Shown here piece by piece: positions 1 to 8,497 of a stretch of 35,103 bases of DNA. How positions within the stretch are numbered: the stretch's first letter is position 1; the number at the start of each line of letters is the position of its first letter. The translations under genes were made by a program, and so were the position numbers. Source of the DNA: Microcaldota archaeon (GTDB lineage: Archaea; Micrarchaeota; Micrarchaeia; Micrarchaeales; CABMGC01); contig JAJZKW010000003.1 of NCBI GenBank assembly GCA_021803945.1, positions 38,075 through 73,177 on the forward strand, read 5' to 3'. Under the pieces are notes generated by a model. The model did not search any database and had not been told where the DNA came from. It saw only the letters and a list, made by a program, of their open reading frames with translations.

Positions 1-1364
1 TGCGGCACTGCCTTTATTTCGGTGTTCAGGGCAGTAAAGTTGCTGCTAAGTGCATTTATGTCAGAAGGCCTTGAAGAGAGCTGCGCGCTTAGCTGCGTCT
101 CGCGTATGCTGAGAGCTACTGCAGACTGCTGCGGCACGCTCGACTCAGATTCCAGCTCCAGTAGGAGCGCGGTGTTGTTCCTCGATGTCGAGACTGCTGA
201 GCTGTACGATGCATTCAGCTGAAGGTATACAGACTTCAGCGCTGCATACTGCCTTGCTATCGTGTTCGAGAGCTGCGTCATGTTCACTGTGGTATAGCTT
301 GTAAGCAGAAGTGTGTAGTTCGCATTGGCCGTGCTTAGCTTCGTGGCCAGAGTTGCATTGTTTATCTTCAGCAGGAGCGCTGCTGATCCTGAAGCTATGC
401 CGTTGTACCCTGAAAGGGTGGTGTTCAGTATCGCATTCATCTGCTTGAGCTCGTCGCTAGCCAGTATCACTGCCGTGTAGTTGTTCTCGTTGGTGCTTAT
501 TCCCTGCGCCATCGCATATATCTGGCTTGAGGAGAGAGTAAGCCCGTCTATCTTGTTCAGGTAGTTCTGCATGTTTCCAAGAATCGTGTAGTTGTATGTA
601 AGGAACTGGCAGAATCCAAGGGCTGAGCAGAACCATGGCTGGCTTGTCGCAGGCTTTGATGGCGAACAGAGCGCATAATTGGCGTTCTGCGGAGGGGGGA
701 ATACAGGGTTCTGGTAGAGCGATTGGGTTATTGAGGATATGTTGGCAAACGCCTTGTTGATGTTCGCTATGCCCTGCGCGCTGCCTGCATTAAGAAGCGC
801 TACTGAAGACATGTATAGCGATATATTGCTTTCTAGGTGCGAATAGTTTGACTGGAGCGTGCCTATGCCTATCTGGAACGACGACCCATACCCTACGCCT
901 GATAATACCTGTGCACACACTGGCACGGTCCTGCATGATTCGCAGAAGTTCTGCGAGGTGCACGATGCATTTGGCTGGTTCAGTCCGGTCTCCTGGAGGC
1001 AGTCTAGCAGTGGAGCTGAAGAGGATTTATTGTATGCCTGCAGCGATTTCAGGAGATAGGTAGTGTTGACATCCTTCAGGTTGGCCTTGACTATGGTAGC
1101 GGATATTATGCTCGATATAGAGGCCGGGTTTAGTACGAATGTGAAGCCTGAAGTGGCATTGATAAGCAGGTATGGGCTGTTTGAGCTGTATGCCAGGAGG
1201 TAGTTTCCATTATTGTAGGTTATGTTCACATACGTTAATGAGCTTATGACGGAATTCGAGATGTTGAAGCTTGAGAGGAACTGGTTCAGGGTATGCGGGC
1301 CTGCGGCATTCGCAGATCCGAATAAAGCCAGTAGAGCCATGACATAGTATATTCTGGCGTTCAT
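1..1364 (-). CDS. Secreted Asn/Ser/Thr-rich surface protein, N-terminal part (runs off the window)
   Basis: The frame is open from ATG at 1364 down to base 3 with no stop, so at least 454 residues are visible and the C-terminus lies outside the window. It begins MNARIYYVMALLALFGSANA, a signal peptide with a likely cut after SANA. The mature part is rich in Asn, Ser and Thr with many N-x-S/T sequons, has a Cys cluster near residues 110-130 (spacing like CTSQNFCESCRTVPVC) and another Cys group near residue 210, followed by a long Leu/Asn/Ser region that may be helical. The family is not recognised. It lies downstream of the S-layer pair on the same strand, but the terminator hairpin at 1516-1536 and its own TATA box suggest a separate transcript. 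A cell-surface location is inferred. Confidence 0.75.
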   Translation of the reverse strand, partial: MNARIYYVMALLALFGSANAAGPHTLNQFLSSFNISNSVISSLTYVNITYNNGNYLLAYSSNSPYLLINATSGFTFVLNPASISSIISATIVKANLKDVNTTYLLKSLQAYNKSSSAPLLDCLQETGLNQPNASCTSQNFCESCRTVPVCAQVLSGVGYGSSFQIGIGTLQSNYSHLESNISLYMSSVALLNAGSAQGIANINKAFANISSITQSLYQNPVFPPPQNANYALCSPSKPATSQPWFCSALGFCQFLTYNYTILGNMQNYLNKIDGLTLSSSQIYAMAQGISTNENNYTAVILASDELKQMNAILNTTLSGYNGIASGSAALLLKINNATLATKLSTANANYTLLLTSYTTVNMTQLSNTIARQYAALKSVYLQLNASYSSAVSTSRNNTALLLELESESSVPQQSAVALSIRETQLSAQLSSRPSDINALSSNFTALNTEIKAVP

Positions 1365-1393
1365 TCAAACCCTGTTATAAGATGCTTATTCAA

Positions 1394-1409
1394 GCTTATA
1401 AATATTTCC
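1394..1409 (-). promoter_or_regulatory. TATA box of the secreted protein gene
   Basis: Read on the minus strand this is GGAAATATTTATAAGC, a BRE-like purine lead followed by an archaeal TATA box. Its centre lies about 37 bases before the ATG at 1364, predicting a short leader of roughly 10 bases. Confidence 0.55.
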
Positions 1410-1493
1410 ATGTCCTTGCACGCTTGAAGGCATGCAGTTAGAAGCCTGGATGGAGAAAGGCTCACGCTGGAGGAAGATAAAAAGAAAAGGAAA

Positions 1494-1536
1494 AGAAGAT
1501 AAATAAAAAAAGAGACGTGAAGCCGTCGGCTTCACG
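1494..1536 (-). terminator. Hairpin plus U-rich tract after S-layer gene 1
   Basis: A perfect 9-bp stem (CGTGAAGCC at 1516-1524, GGCTTCACG at 1528-1536) with a 3-base loop lies 22 bases after the S-layer stop. On the minus strand it is followed by a T-rich run (1494-1515), so it resembles an intrinsic terminator. The same stem occurs after S-layer gene 2, without the T-run. Confidence 0.65.
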
Positions 1537-1557
1537 AATCAACTAACGTTCTTGCGC

Positions 1558-4527
1558 TTACTTCACTGCGGCTGCCTGGAGCAGGTCGTTTATGAACTGG
1601 TTCCCTGCCTGCACTGTCTGGTTTGCCGTGTATCCAGCCACAAGTATGCGGTTTGTTCCGTATGCCTGAACCACTACAGAACCCGTGTTGAAGCTTGAAT
1701 TCAAGCTTGGGTTCTGCGCGAATACCTGCGCAGATACTGAGTTCACGAACTTGCTTCCCACCAATATGAGCGTTGCAGCGCTGTTTGCATTGCTGTCAAG
1801 CACTACCAGAGGCGTTGTCGCAGTGTTCAGCGATACTGGAACCACTGCCTGTGACACTGATGGAGTCGCAGTCACGTTCGCAAGGCCTGACACTGTGCAT
1901 GTTGAGGTCTTTACTGATACCCCTCCACATGTTGCAGTCACGTTGCTGACGGTAAGGTTGGAGAATCCAGGCACTGCCTGTCCTATTCCGACCGGTCCTA
2001 CGCTCTTCTCGCCTGATGTGCTGTTCACCACTGTTGAGGATGGGCTCACCACGAACTGCAGCGTGTCAACCACCTTTGCCATGTTTATTGTTACACTTGA
2101 AGGCGATATTGCTGCAACCTTGCTTCCGCGCTCTGTTACGAAGCCTGTTGGCGCATTCACAGTCGCCCCAGTGGATGCCTGGTAGGTCATGTTGTTCCTT
2201 GTGCCTGTTGCAGACTGGTTCAGCTGGAATGCAAAGTTCTGCGCTCCTCCTGTGGTGCTGTTCTGTATTCCGAATGACAGCGCATCCTGCGATGTTGTTG
2301 ATCCAGGGACGTTGTATTCAGGCACATTGACAGTGAAGTACTTCTGTGAGGTGGCTGGAACGCCATTTGGCTCAGTTGCAGCCGTCAAAGTAAGTCCTCC
2401 ACTTATCGATGGCTGGCCATTCTGTTGGTTGTATGTCACAGAAGGGTTTGTAGCTACCCACATGTACTGGTATCCAGACTTTGGATACAGAAGCACTGGA
2501 GCAATTGGCTGGTAGTTTGCAATTACGTTTGTTGTGGCTGTTGGAACTTGTCCTACTACTACGTTTGCAGCCAGGTATGGCAGCGCAGTGCTGAAGTACA
2601 TGTTAGTTATGTTGTAGAACGACTGAGACACTGGTAAGGTATTTGTTGCACCTGTACCAAGAGCATATACCTGCACTGACGTAGTTGAGGTCGACGTCGC
2701 TGTGTTGGACGCGTATCCAGTCAATGTCAATGTGACTGGAGAGGTTGACACTATTATGTTGGCGTTGCCAGCAGTCGAATATACGACTACGTTTGTCGGC
2801 AGTAGAGTGTTCCCTACGCCTACTGAGAACCCGTTGCCAGGTACGTTGAGCTCATATGGAGTCAGATCGTATGTCAGTGTGCTGCCGATCTGCCCTGCGT
2901 AGCTGAACGCATTCTGGATCTGGCTGGTCACTGTGAGCTCCTGTGCGGGTTGGTCTGTTATGTTTGTAGGCTTTGAGATTCCTGTTCCTGCAGTGCCTGT
3001 GTTCTGTATTGACAGGCCTCCCTGCGTGGACGCAGAGAACTGCAGAGGATCGTAGTTCGTTCCGAGAGTGTCTCCAACGAAGTTCACCTTGTATGCAGTG
3101 AAGTTCGGGGATACGAAGCTGAAGCTCTGTCCAGGCGTCAGGGTTGTAGGGGACTGGTTGTATATTACCAGGCTCTGCAACTGTGTTGCCTTGCTGCCTG
3201 CCGTTGAAGTCCCGTTTGTCCAGTATATGTATGACCTCCATCCTGGAGCATCTGTGGTGTTGAAGACCCCTCCGTTCGTTATGTTCACCACGTTGGAGTA
3301 GAGCTTCATCTTTGCCCACTTCTGGTATGCATAGAGTCCTGCGAAGGTCTGGTTGACGTTCACATAGACGTTGTGCTTACCCACAGAGAATTTGGTTATT
3401 GTGCGCGGCGAGAGCTGCGTAACGTTTGTCAGGTTTCCTGCGTAGTAGATGTCCACTGCTGCAGGGCTGATTCCGTTTGCAGGCTGACCCAAGTCTGTAA
3501 GCTGCACTGTGAAGTTGTTGCTGGTTATGTTGTGCCCTACGTATACTGTCTGGTACGGGGTCAGTGAGGCTGCAAGTGAAAGCGAGCCTCCTGCGACTGC
3601 ATTTGTAGATGATGTAGTAGCAGATGGGTTTGTGTATGCGAGTATTGTCCAGTTCCTTCCCAGGAGCTGTATTGCCGCATTGTTCACTGAATTTGTCCCT
3701 GTGCTCATCGCTCCGAGGGAACCGTAGTTGAATGGCTCTGTGATCGGTTTGTTGAATACCACCTGGTATGCACCGCCCACGTCGAAGACAGCGAATGTCT
3801 GCGATGGAACCGCATTCAGTTGCTGGTCATATACAGGGAATCCTGTTATCCAGAGATTCTCACTCTCGCCGTTAGGCCCGAAGTTGTTCAGCAATGAGGA
3901 GAGTTGCGCAGATGTTACTTGCAATAGGTTATCGAATCCACCTGAGGTGAATGTCGAGAAGCTTAGTCCCCCTCCGTTGTTGGAGGTAACCACAGTCCTC
4001 ACTGGAGGCGTTGCAGTCCCTGAATTGAACGGTGATGCCATTGGAGATGACTGTATTGCCAGAGGGTATGTCTCTGGGAATGCATAGTTGCCTGAACTCT
4101 GGAGCGTCTTTGTACTTGAAGGCGAACCGAGCTGCACTCCTCCGTTGAGCACTGATCCTATCAATGCGGTGAATGAGTACGATCCTGCAGGTCCTGTGAA
4201 TCCCCTCTCATTGAACCAGACCTGCTGGTTTGACAATGTGCATGAAGGAGTTGTCACAACGCACTTCACGTTGCTCAATCCTGTCGGGGTTGCTGTTACG
4301 TTTACACTTGTGAATGCAAGGTTTCCGAGCACTGCGGCGATGTTTGCTGCAACCACTCCGTCGCTAGGCTGTGCCTGCGAACCCACTACCACCTGAACTA
4401 CAGGTTGACCCTGGTTGTTCACTATTGGAATGTTGCTCCAGGTTACACCCCCTGATCCTGCGAATGCAAGACCCACTAACAAACTTGCTGCGACAGCTGC
4501 GATTCTCTTTGCGTTTATGGATTTCAT
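1558..4527 (-). CDS. S-layer protein, copy 1 (989 aa)
   Basis: Major surface-layer protein candidate. The N-terminus is a signal peptide (residues 1-24, ending LAFAG) followed by a segment with VVVGSQAQPSDGVVAANIAA, which matches the start of the methanococcal S-layer N-domain. The C-terminus (last about 90 residues: LILVGSKFVNSV, then RILVAGYTANQTVQAGNQFI) matches the S-layer C-domain, and there is no terminal membrane anchor. Between them lie beta-rich Ser/Thr/Asn segments with many N-x-S/T sequons and two Cys pairs (CVVTTPSC and a second near residue 860). It is a tandem paralog of 5057-8449: residues 1 to about 620 are identical, the C-terminal third differs, and where copy 2 carries a 151-residue domain this copy has nine residues (YALGTGATN, bases 2641-2667). 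A TATA box at 4569-4582 predicts a leader of about 20 bases containing AAGGGATC just before the ATG. Confidence 0.9.
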   Translation of the reverse strand: MKSINAKRIAAVAASLLVGLAFAGSGGVTWSNIPIVNNQGQPVVQVVVGSQAQPSDGVVAANIAAVLGNLAFTSVNVTATPTGLSNVKCVVTTPSCTLSNQQVWFNERGFTGPAGSYSFTALIGSVLNGGVQLGSPSSTKTLQSSGNYAFPETYPLAIQSSPMASPFNSGTATPPVRTVVTSNNGGGLSFSTFTSGGFDNLLQVTSAQLSSLLNNFGPNGESENLWITGFPVYDQQLNAVPSQTFAVFDVGGAYQVVFNKPITEPFNYGSLGAMSTGTNSVNNAAIQLLGRNWTILAYTNPSATTSSTNAVAGGSLSLAASLTPYQTVYVGHNITSNNFTVQLTDLGQPANGISPAAVDIYYAGNLTNVTQLSPRTITKFSVGKHNVYVNVNQTFAGLYAYQKWAKMKLYSNVVNITNGGVFNTTDAPGWRSYIYWTNGTSTAGSKATQLQSLVIYNQSPTTLTPGQSFSFVSPNFTAYKVNFVGDTLGTNYDPLQFSASTQGGLSIQNTGTAGTGISKPTNITDQPAQELTVTSQIQNAFSYAGQIGSTLTYDLTPYELNVPGNGFSVGVGNTLLPTNVVVYSTAGNANIIVSTSPVTLTLTGYASNTATSTSTTSVQVYALGTGATNTLPVSQSFYNITNMYFSTALPYLAANVVVGQVPTATTNVIANYQPIAPVLLYPKSGYQYMWVATNPSVTYNQQNGQPSISGGLTLTAATEPNGVPATSQKYFTVNVPEYNVPGSTTSQDALSFGIQNSTTGGAQNFAFQLNQSATGTRNNMTYQASTGATVNAPTGFVTERGSKVAAISPSSVTINMAKVVDTLQFVVSPSSTVVNSTSGEKSVGPVGIGQAVPGFSNLTVSNVTATCGGVSVKTSTCTVSGLANVTATPSVSQAVVPVSLNTATTPLVVLDSNANSAATLILVGSKFVNSVSAQVFAQNPSLNSSFNTGSVVVQAYGTNRILVAGYTANQTVQAGNQFINDLLQAAAVK

Positions 4528-4568
4528 TTCGATCCCTTAAAAATTTCTAAGTATAGTGTAATTCGGAA

Positions 4569-4582
4569 GATATTTAAATACT
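4569..4582 (-). promoter_or_regulatory. TATA box of S-layer gene 1
   Basis: Minus-strand AGTATTTAAATATC is centred about 49 bases before the ATG. It is not conserved in the corresponding position of copy 2: the two leaders differ although the coding starts are identical, so the two copies may be expressed differently. Confidence 0.5.
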
Positions 4583-4690
4583 TCACATTTGTTTAATATT
4601 TAATTTATAGGACATTGCCAAATATACGTTGATTGGTGTACTGGCCTTCTCTTTTAGACGAAGCGCTTCGACGGAAGGCGGATTTGCATG
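4583..4690 (-). pseudogene. Decayed copy of the 3' end of the upstream glycosyltransferase-like gene
   Basis: This stretch aligns with the 3' end of the gene at 8498-9049. Shared blocks on the minus strand include AGCGCTTCGTCT, then GAGAAG, ATCAACG, and a run of 22 identical bases (4588-4609 against 8521-8542) that encodes YKLNIKQ in both places. The reading frame preceding the shared blocks differs between the copies. It sits directly before S-layer gene 1 just as the longer gene sits before S-layer gene 2. The duplicated unit therefore included the end of the upstream gene. A 98-codon frame runs through it (4583-4879), but its N-terminal part looks non-coding. Confidence 0.55.
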
Positions 4691-5014
4691 TATTTGATCT
4701 ATCTTGAAGGCCTTTGGCATTACGTCTTTCTTCTTGGTATGATGGTCATGATAGTTATGACCCGCTTGAAGGCCTTGGCCGCTTATGCTGCTTAGGCCTA
4801 AACGACAGGATGTGGCTTTATAGCTTATGTCCCTTGTCATATGCTCATTCCTATGCAGATCATAAATCAGGGCCAACAAGGAAAGTCACCCTGCAATGTA
4901 CGTTATCTGCGCAGTCGTACGATGAAGAGAAGGTAGTCAAAACAGCTAAGCAGGCCCTATCTAAGCAGATCCCGCATATTAGTATATATAATAGGGTAAT
5001 GGGAAGATGAGAGA
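4691..5014. other. Spacer between the S-layer copies without a convincing gene
   Basis: No supported gene is seen here. Two near-identical 16-base stretches occur at 4703-4718 and 4765-4780, both containing CTTGAAGGCCTT, whose core AAGGCCTT is palindromic. Both strands hold about 98-codon frames, but they are low in similarity to anything and mutually overlapping. The left end could be a further decayed part of the duplicated glycosyltransferase gene, but I could not align it convincingly. Confidence 0.4.
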
Positions 5015-5035
5015 CGTGAAGCCGTCGGCTTCACG
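5015..5035 (-). terminator. Hairpin after S-layer gene 2, lacking a U-run
   Basis: The same 9-bp stem and 3-base loop as at 1516-1536. Downstream on the minus strand the sequence is TCTCATCTTCCCATTACCC, so the T-rich tract seen after copy 1 is absent. It may be a weaker terminator or only an RNA-processing or stability element. Confidence 0.5.
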
Positions 5036-5056
5036 AATCAACTAACGTCCGTGCGC

Positions 5057-8000
5057 TTACTTCACTGCGGCTGCCTGGAGCAGGTCGTTTATGAACTGGT
5101 TCCCTGCCTGCACTGTCTGGTTTGCAGTGTATCCAGCCACAAGTATGCGGTTTGTTCCGTATGCCTGAACCACTACAGAACCCGTGTTGAAGCTTGAATT
5201 CAAGCTTGGGTTCTGCGCGAATACCTGCGCAGATACTGAGTTCACGAACTTGCTTCCCACCAGTATGAGCGTTGCAGCGCTGTTTGCATTGCTGTCAAGC
5301 ACTACCAGAGGCGTTGTTGCAGTGTTCAATGAGACTGGAACTACTGCCTGCGACACTGATGGAGTCGCAGTGACGTTCGGGCTTGATATTGTGCATACCG
5401 AAGTCTTTACCGAGATCCCTCCGCACGTTGCGGTTACGTTGCTCACTGTGAGGTTGGAGAATCCAGGCACTGCCTGGCCTATTCCGACCGGCCCTACGCT
5501 CTTCTCGCCTGATGTGCTGTTCACCACTGTTGCAGATGGGCTCACCACGAACTGCAGCGTGTCAACCACCTTTGCCATGTTTATTGTTACACTTGAAGGG
5601 GATATTGCTGCAACCTTGCTTCCGCGCTCTGTTACGAAGCCTGTTGGCGCATTCACTGTCACTCCTGTAGACGACTGGTAGGTCATGTTGTTCCTTGTGC
5701 CTGTTGCAGACTGGTTCAACTGGAACCCGAAGTTCTGCGCTCCTCCTGTCGTGCTGTTCTGTATTCCGAATGACAGCGCATCCTGGGATGTTGTTGATCC
5801 AGGGACGTTGTATTCAGGCACATTGACAGTGAAGTACTTCTGCGAGGTGGCTGGAACGCCATTTGGTGCAGTTGCAGCCGTCAAGGTAAGTCCTCCGCTT
5901 ATCGATGGTTGGCCATTCTGTTGGTTGTATGTCACAGAAGGACTTGTAGCTACCCACATGTACTGGTATCCGGACTTTGGATACAGAAGCACTGGACTGA
6001 TTGGCTGGTAGTTTGCAATTACGTTTGTTGTGGCTGTTGGAACTTGTCCTACTACTACGTTTGCAGCCAGGTATGGCAGCGCAGTGCTGAAGTACATGTT
6101 AGTTATGTTGTAGAACGACTGGGACACTGGCAGGGTGCTTCCTGGAAGTGACGATACAGTAGTGCTGGCAGTTATAGTGTTGGTTGCATATGATGCCGGG
6201 GCCGAATTGTGCGCTACCCCGTTAAATGTCTGCGTTATTGTGGCTGTTATTGAAGGCGATGCAGGGTTGCCTGTCAGTCCTGATAGGGTTATTGCAGTTA
6301 TATTGTAGAAGTTTCCTGCAGTTGACGACAAGGTCTGGGGGGTTGTTGCTGACGTTATGGAGTAGGTCTGTGTCTGTGCTGCTCCTGGCACTGCGTACAC
6401 AGTATTGGATGCAGGCGTAGTTATGGAATTTCCTGTTATTGCTACTGAAAGCGGATGTGTTCCTGAAATCCATGAATACGAGCCGCTGAGAGACAATTGC
6501 AGGGTGTTAGACCCGGATTCAGTGTCGTTTATTGCGTTGGCAGATATTGAGAATGATGACGATGATGCTACGCTGCCTCCAAGGTTAGATACCTGCACTG
6601 ACGTAGTTGAGGTCGACGTCGCTGTGTTGGACGCGTATCCAGTCAATGTCAATGTGACTGGAGAGGTTGACACTATTATGTTGGCGTTGCCAGCAGTCGA
6701 ATATACGACTACGTTTGTCGGCAGTAGAGTGTTCCCTACGCCTACTGAGAACCCGTTGCCAGGTACGTTGAGCTCATATGGAGTCAGATCGTATGTCAGT
6801 GTGCTGCCGATCTGCCCTGCGTAGCTGAACGCATTCTGGATCTGGCTGGTCACTGTGAGCTCCTGTGCGGGTTGGTCTGTTATGTTTGTAGGCTTTGAGA
6901 TTCCTGTTCCTGCAGTGCCTGTGTTCTGTATTGACAGGCCTCCCTGCGTGGACGCAGAGAACTGCAGAGGATCGTAGTTCGTTCCGAGAGTGTCTCCAAC
7001 GAAGTTCACCTTGTATGCAGTGAAGTTCGGGGATACGAAGCTGAAGCTCTGTCCAGGCGTCAGGGTTGTAGGGGACTGGTTGTATATTACCAGGCTCTGC
7101 AACTGTGTTGCCTTGCTGCCTGCCGTTGAAGTCCCGTTTGTCCAGTATATGTATGACCTCCATCCTGGAGCATCTGTGGTGTTGAAGACCCCTCCGTTCG
7201 TTATGTTCACCACGTTGGAGTAGAGCTTCATCTTTGCCCACTTCTGGTATGCATAGAGTCCTGCGAAGGTCTGGTTGACGTTCACATAGACGTTGTGCTT
7301 ACCCACAGAGAATTTGGTTATTGTGCGCGGCGAGAGCTGCGTAACGTTTGTCAGGTTTCCTGCGTAGTAGATGTCCACTGCTGCAGGGCTGATTCCGTTT
7401 GCAGGCTGACCCAAGTCTGTAAGCTGCACTGTGAAGTTGTTGCTGGTTATGTTGTGCCCTACGTATACTGTCTGGTACGGGGTCAGTGAGGCTGCAAGTG
7501 AAAGCGAGCCTCCTGCGACTGCATTTGTAGATGATGTAGTAGCAGATGGGTTTGTGTATGCGAGTATTGTCCAGTTCCTTCCCAGGAGCTGTATTGCCGC
7601 ATTGTTCACTGAATTTGTCCCTGTGCTCATCGCTCCGAGGGAACCGTAGTTGAATGGCTCTGTGATCGGTTTGTTGAATACCACCTGGTATGCACCGCCC
7701 ACGTCGAAGACAGCGAATGTCTGCGATGGAACCGCATTCAGTTGCTGGTCATATACAGGGAATCCTGTTATCCAGAGATTCTCACTCTCGCCGTTAGGCC
7801 CGAAGTTGTTCAGCAATGAGGAGAGTTGCGCAGATGTTACTTGCAATAGGTTATCGAATCCACCTGAGGTGAATGTCGAGAAGCTTAGTCCCCCTCCGTT
7901 GTTGGAGGTAACCACAGTCCTCACTGGAGGCGTTGCAGTCCCTGAATTGAACGGTGATGCCATTGGAGATGACTGTATTGCCAGAGGGTATGTCTCTGGG

Positions 8001-8449
8001 AATGCATAGTTGCCTGAACTCTGGAGCGTCTTTGTACTTGAAGGCGAACCGAGCTGCACTCCTCCGTTGAGCACTGATCCTATCAATGCGGTGAATGAGT
8101 ACGATCCTGCAGGTCCTGTGAATCCCCTCTCATTGAACCAGACCTGCTGGTTTGACAATGTGCATGAAGGAGTTGTCACAACGCACTTCACGTTGCTCAA
8201 TCCTGTCGGGGTTGCTGTTACGTTTACACTTGTGAATGCAAGGTTTCCGAGCACTGCGGCGATGTTTGCTGCAACCACTCCGTCGCTAGGCTGTGCCTGC
8301 GAACCCACTACCACCTGAACTACAGGTTGGCCCTGGTTGTTCACTATTGGAATGTTGCTCCAAGTTACACCTCCTGATCCTGCGAATGCAAGACCCACTA
8401 ACAAACTTGCTGCGACAGCTGCGATTCTCTTTGCGTTTATGGATTTCAT
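5057..8449 (-). CDS. S-layer protein, copy 2 with extra domain (1130 aa)
   Basis: Paralog of 1558-4527 with the same signal peptide, S-layer N-domain at the N-terminus and S-layer C-domain at the C-terminus (LILVGSKFVNSV and RILVAGYTANQTV motifs). Residues up to the VQV near position 620 are identical to copy 1. Then 151 residues (bases 6137-6589) replace nine residues of copy 1; this block is Ser/Thr-rich and contains SGSYSWISGTHPLSVAITG and NFYNITAITLSGLTG. The FYNIT motif recurs at the start of the next shared domain (SFYNITNMYF), so the block looks like a diverged extra copy of a neighbouring beta-sandwich-type domain. The C-terminal third differs from copy 1 by scattered substitutions and one residue deletion. 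A TATA-like element (GTATAGTATATTAG, 8484-8497) lies about 40 bases before the ATG. Confidence 0.9.
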   Translation of the reverse strand: MKSINAKRIAAVAASLLVGLAFAGSGGVTWSNIPIVNNQGQPVVQVVVGSQAQPSDGVVAANIAAVLGNLAFTSVNVTATPTGLSNVKCVVTTPSCTLSNQQVWFNERGFTGPAGSYSFTALIGSVLNGGVQLGSPSSTKTLQSSGNYAFPETYPLAIQSSPMASPFNSGTATPPVRTVVTSNNGGGLSFSTFTSGGFDNLLQVTSAQLSSLLNNFGPNGESENLWITGFPVYDQQLNAVPSQTFAVFDVGGAYQVVFNKPITEPFNYGSLGAMSTGTNSVNNAAIQLLGRNWTILAYTNPSATTSSTNAVAGGSLSLAASLTPYQTVYVGHNITSNNFTVQLTDLGQPANGISPAAVDIYYAGNLTNVTQLSPRTITKFSVGKHNVYVNVNQTFAGLYAYQKWAKMKLYSNVVNITNGGVFNTTDAPGWRSYIYWTNGTSTAGSKATQLQSLVIYNQSPTTLTPGQSFSFVSPNFTAYKVNFVGDTLGTNYDPLQFSASTQGGLSIQNTGTAGTGISKPTNITDQPAQELTVTSQIQNAFSYAGQIGSTLTYDLTPYELNVPGNGFSVGVGNTLLPTNVVVYSTAGNANIIVSTSPVTLTLTGYASNTATSTSTTSVQVSNLGGSVASSSSFSISANAINDTESGSNTLQLSLSGSYSWISGTHPLSVAITGNSITTPASNTVYAVPGAAQTQTYSITSATTPQTLSSTAGNFYNITAITLSGLTGNPASPSITATITQTFNGVAHNSAPASYATNTITASTTVSSLPGSTLPVSQSFYNITNMYFSTALPYLAANVVVGQVPTATTNVIANYQPISPVLLYPKSGYQYMWVATSPSVTYNQQNGQPSISGGLTLTAATAPNGVPATSQKYFTVNVPEYNVPGSTTSQDALSFGIQNSTTGGAQNFGFQLNQSATGTRNNMTYQSSTGVTVNAPTGFVTERGSKVAAISPSSVTINMAKVVDTLQFVVSPSATVVNSTSGEKSVGPVGIGQAVPGFSNLTVSNVTATCGGISVKTSVCTISSPNVTATPSVSQAVVPVSLNTATTPLVVLDSNANSAATLILVGSKFVNSVSAQVFAQNPSLNSSFNTGSVVVQAYGTNRILVAGYTANQTVQAGNQFINDLLQAAAVK
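6137..6589 (-). other. 453-bp copy-specific domain insert in S-layer gene 2
   Basis: Exactly 151 codons are present here and absent from copy 1, where 27 bp (2641-2667) occupy the same place. Both flanks resume in frame, with VQV on the N-terminal side and TLPVSQ on the C-terminal side. The insert codes for a Ser/Thr/Asn-rich segment with sequons and has no transposon-like ends that I can see. Confidence 0.8.
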
Positions 8450-8497
8450 TTGGATTCCCTTGTAATTTTTAAATTGTTTCCCTGTATAGTATATTAG

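Noticed and set aside
2852-3319. 155-codon minus-strand frame inside S-layer gene 1, and its twin at 6774-7241
   Set aside because: Out-of-frame shadow of the S-layer genes. The identity between the twins simply reflects the duplicated DNA.
4583-4879. 98-codon minus-strand frame before S-layer gene 1
   Set aside because: Only its 3' part is similar to anything, namely the duplicated end of the glycosyltransferase-like gene. Its upstream part looks like spacer. It is reported as a remnant, not a gene.
4714-5010. 98-codon plus-strand frame in the S-layer spacer
   Set aside because: Cys/Leu/Ser-rich chance frame, no promoter, overlaps the remnant and the spacer repeats.
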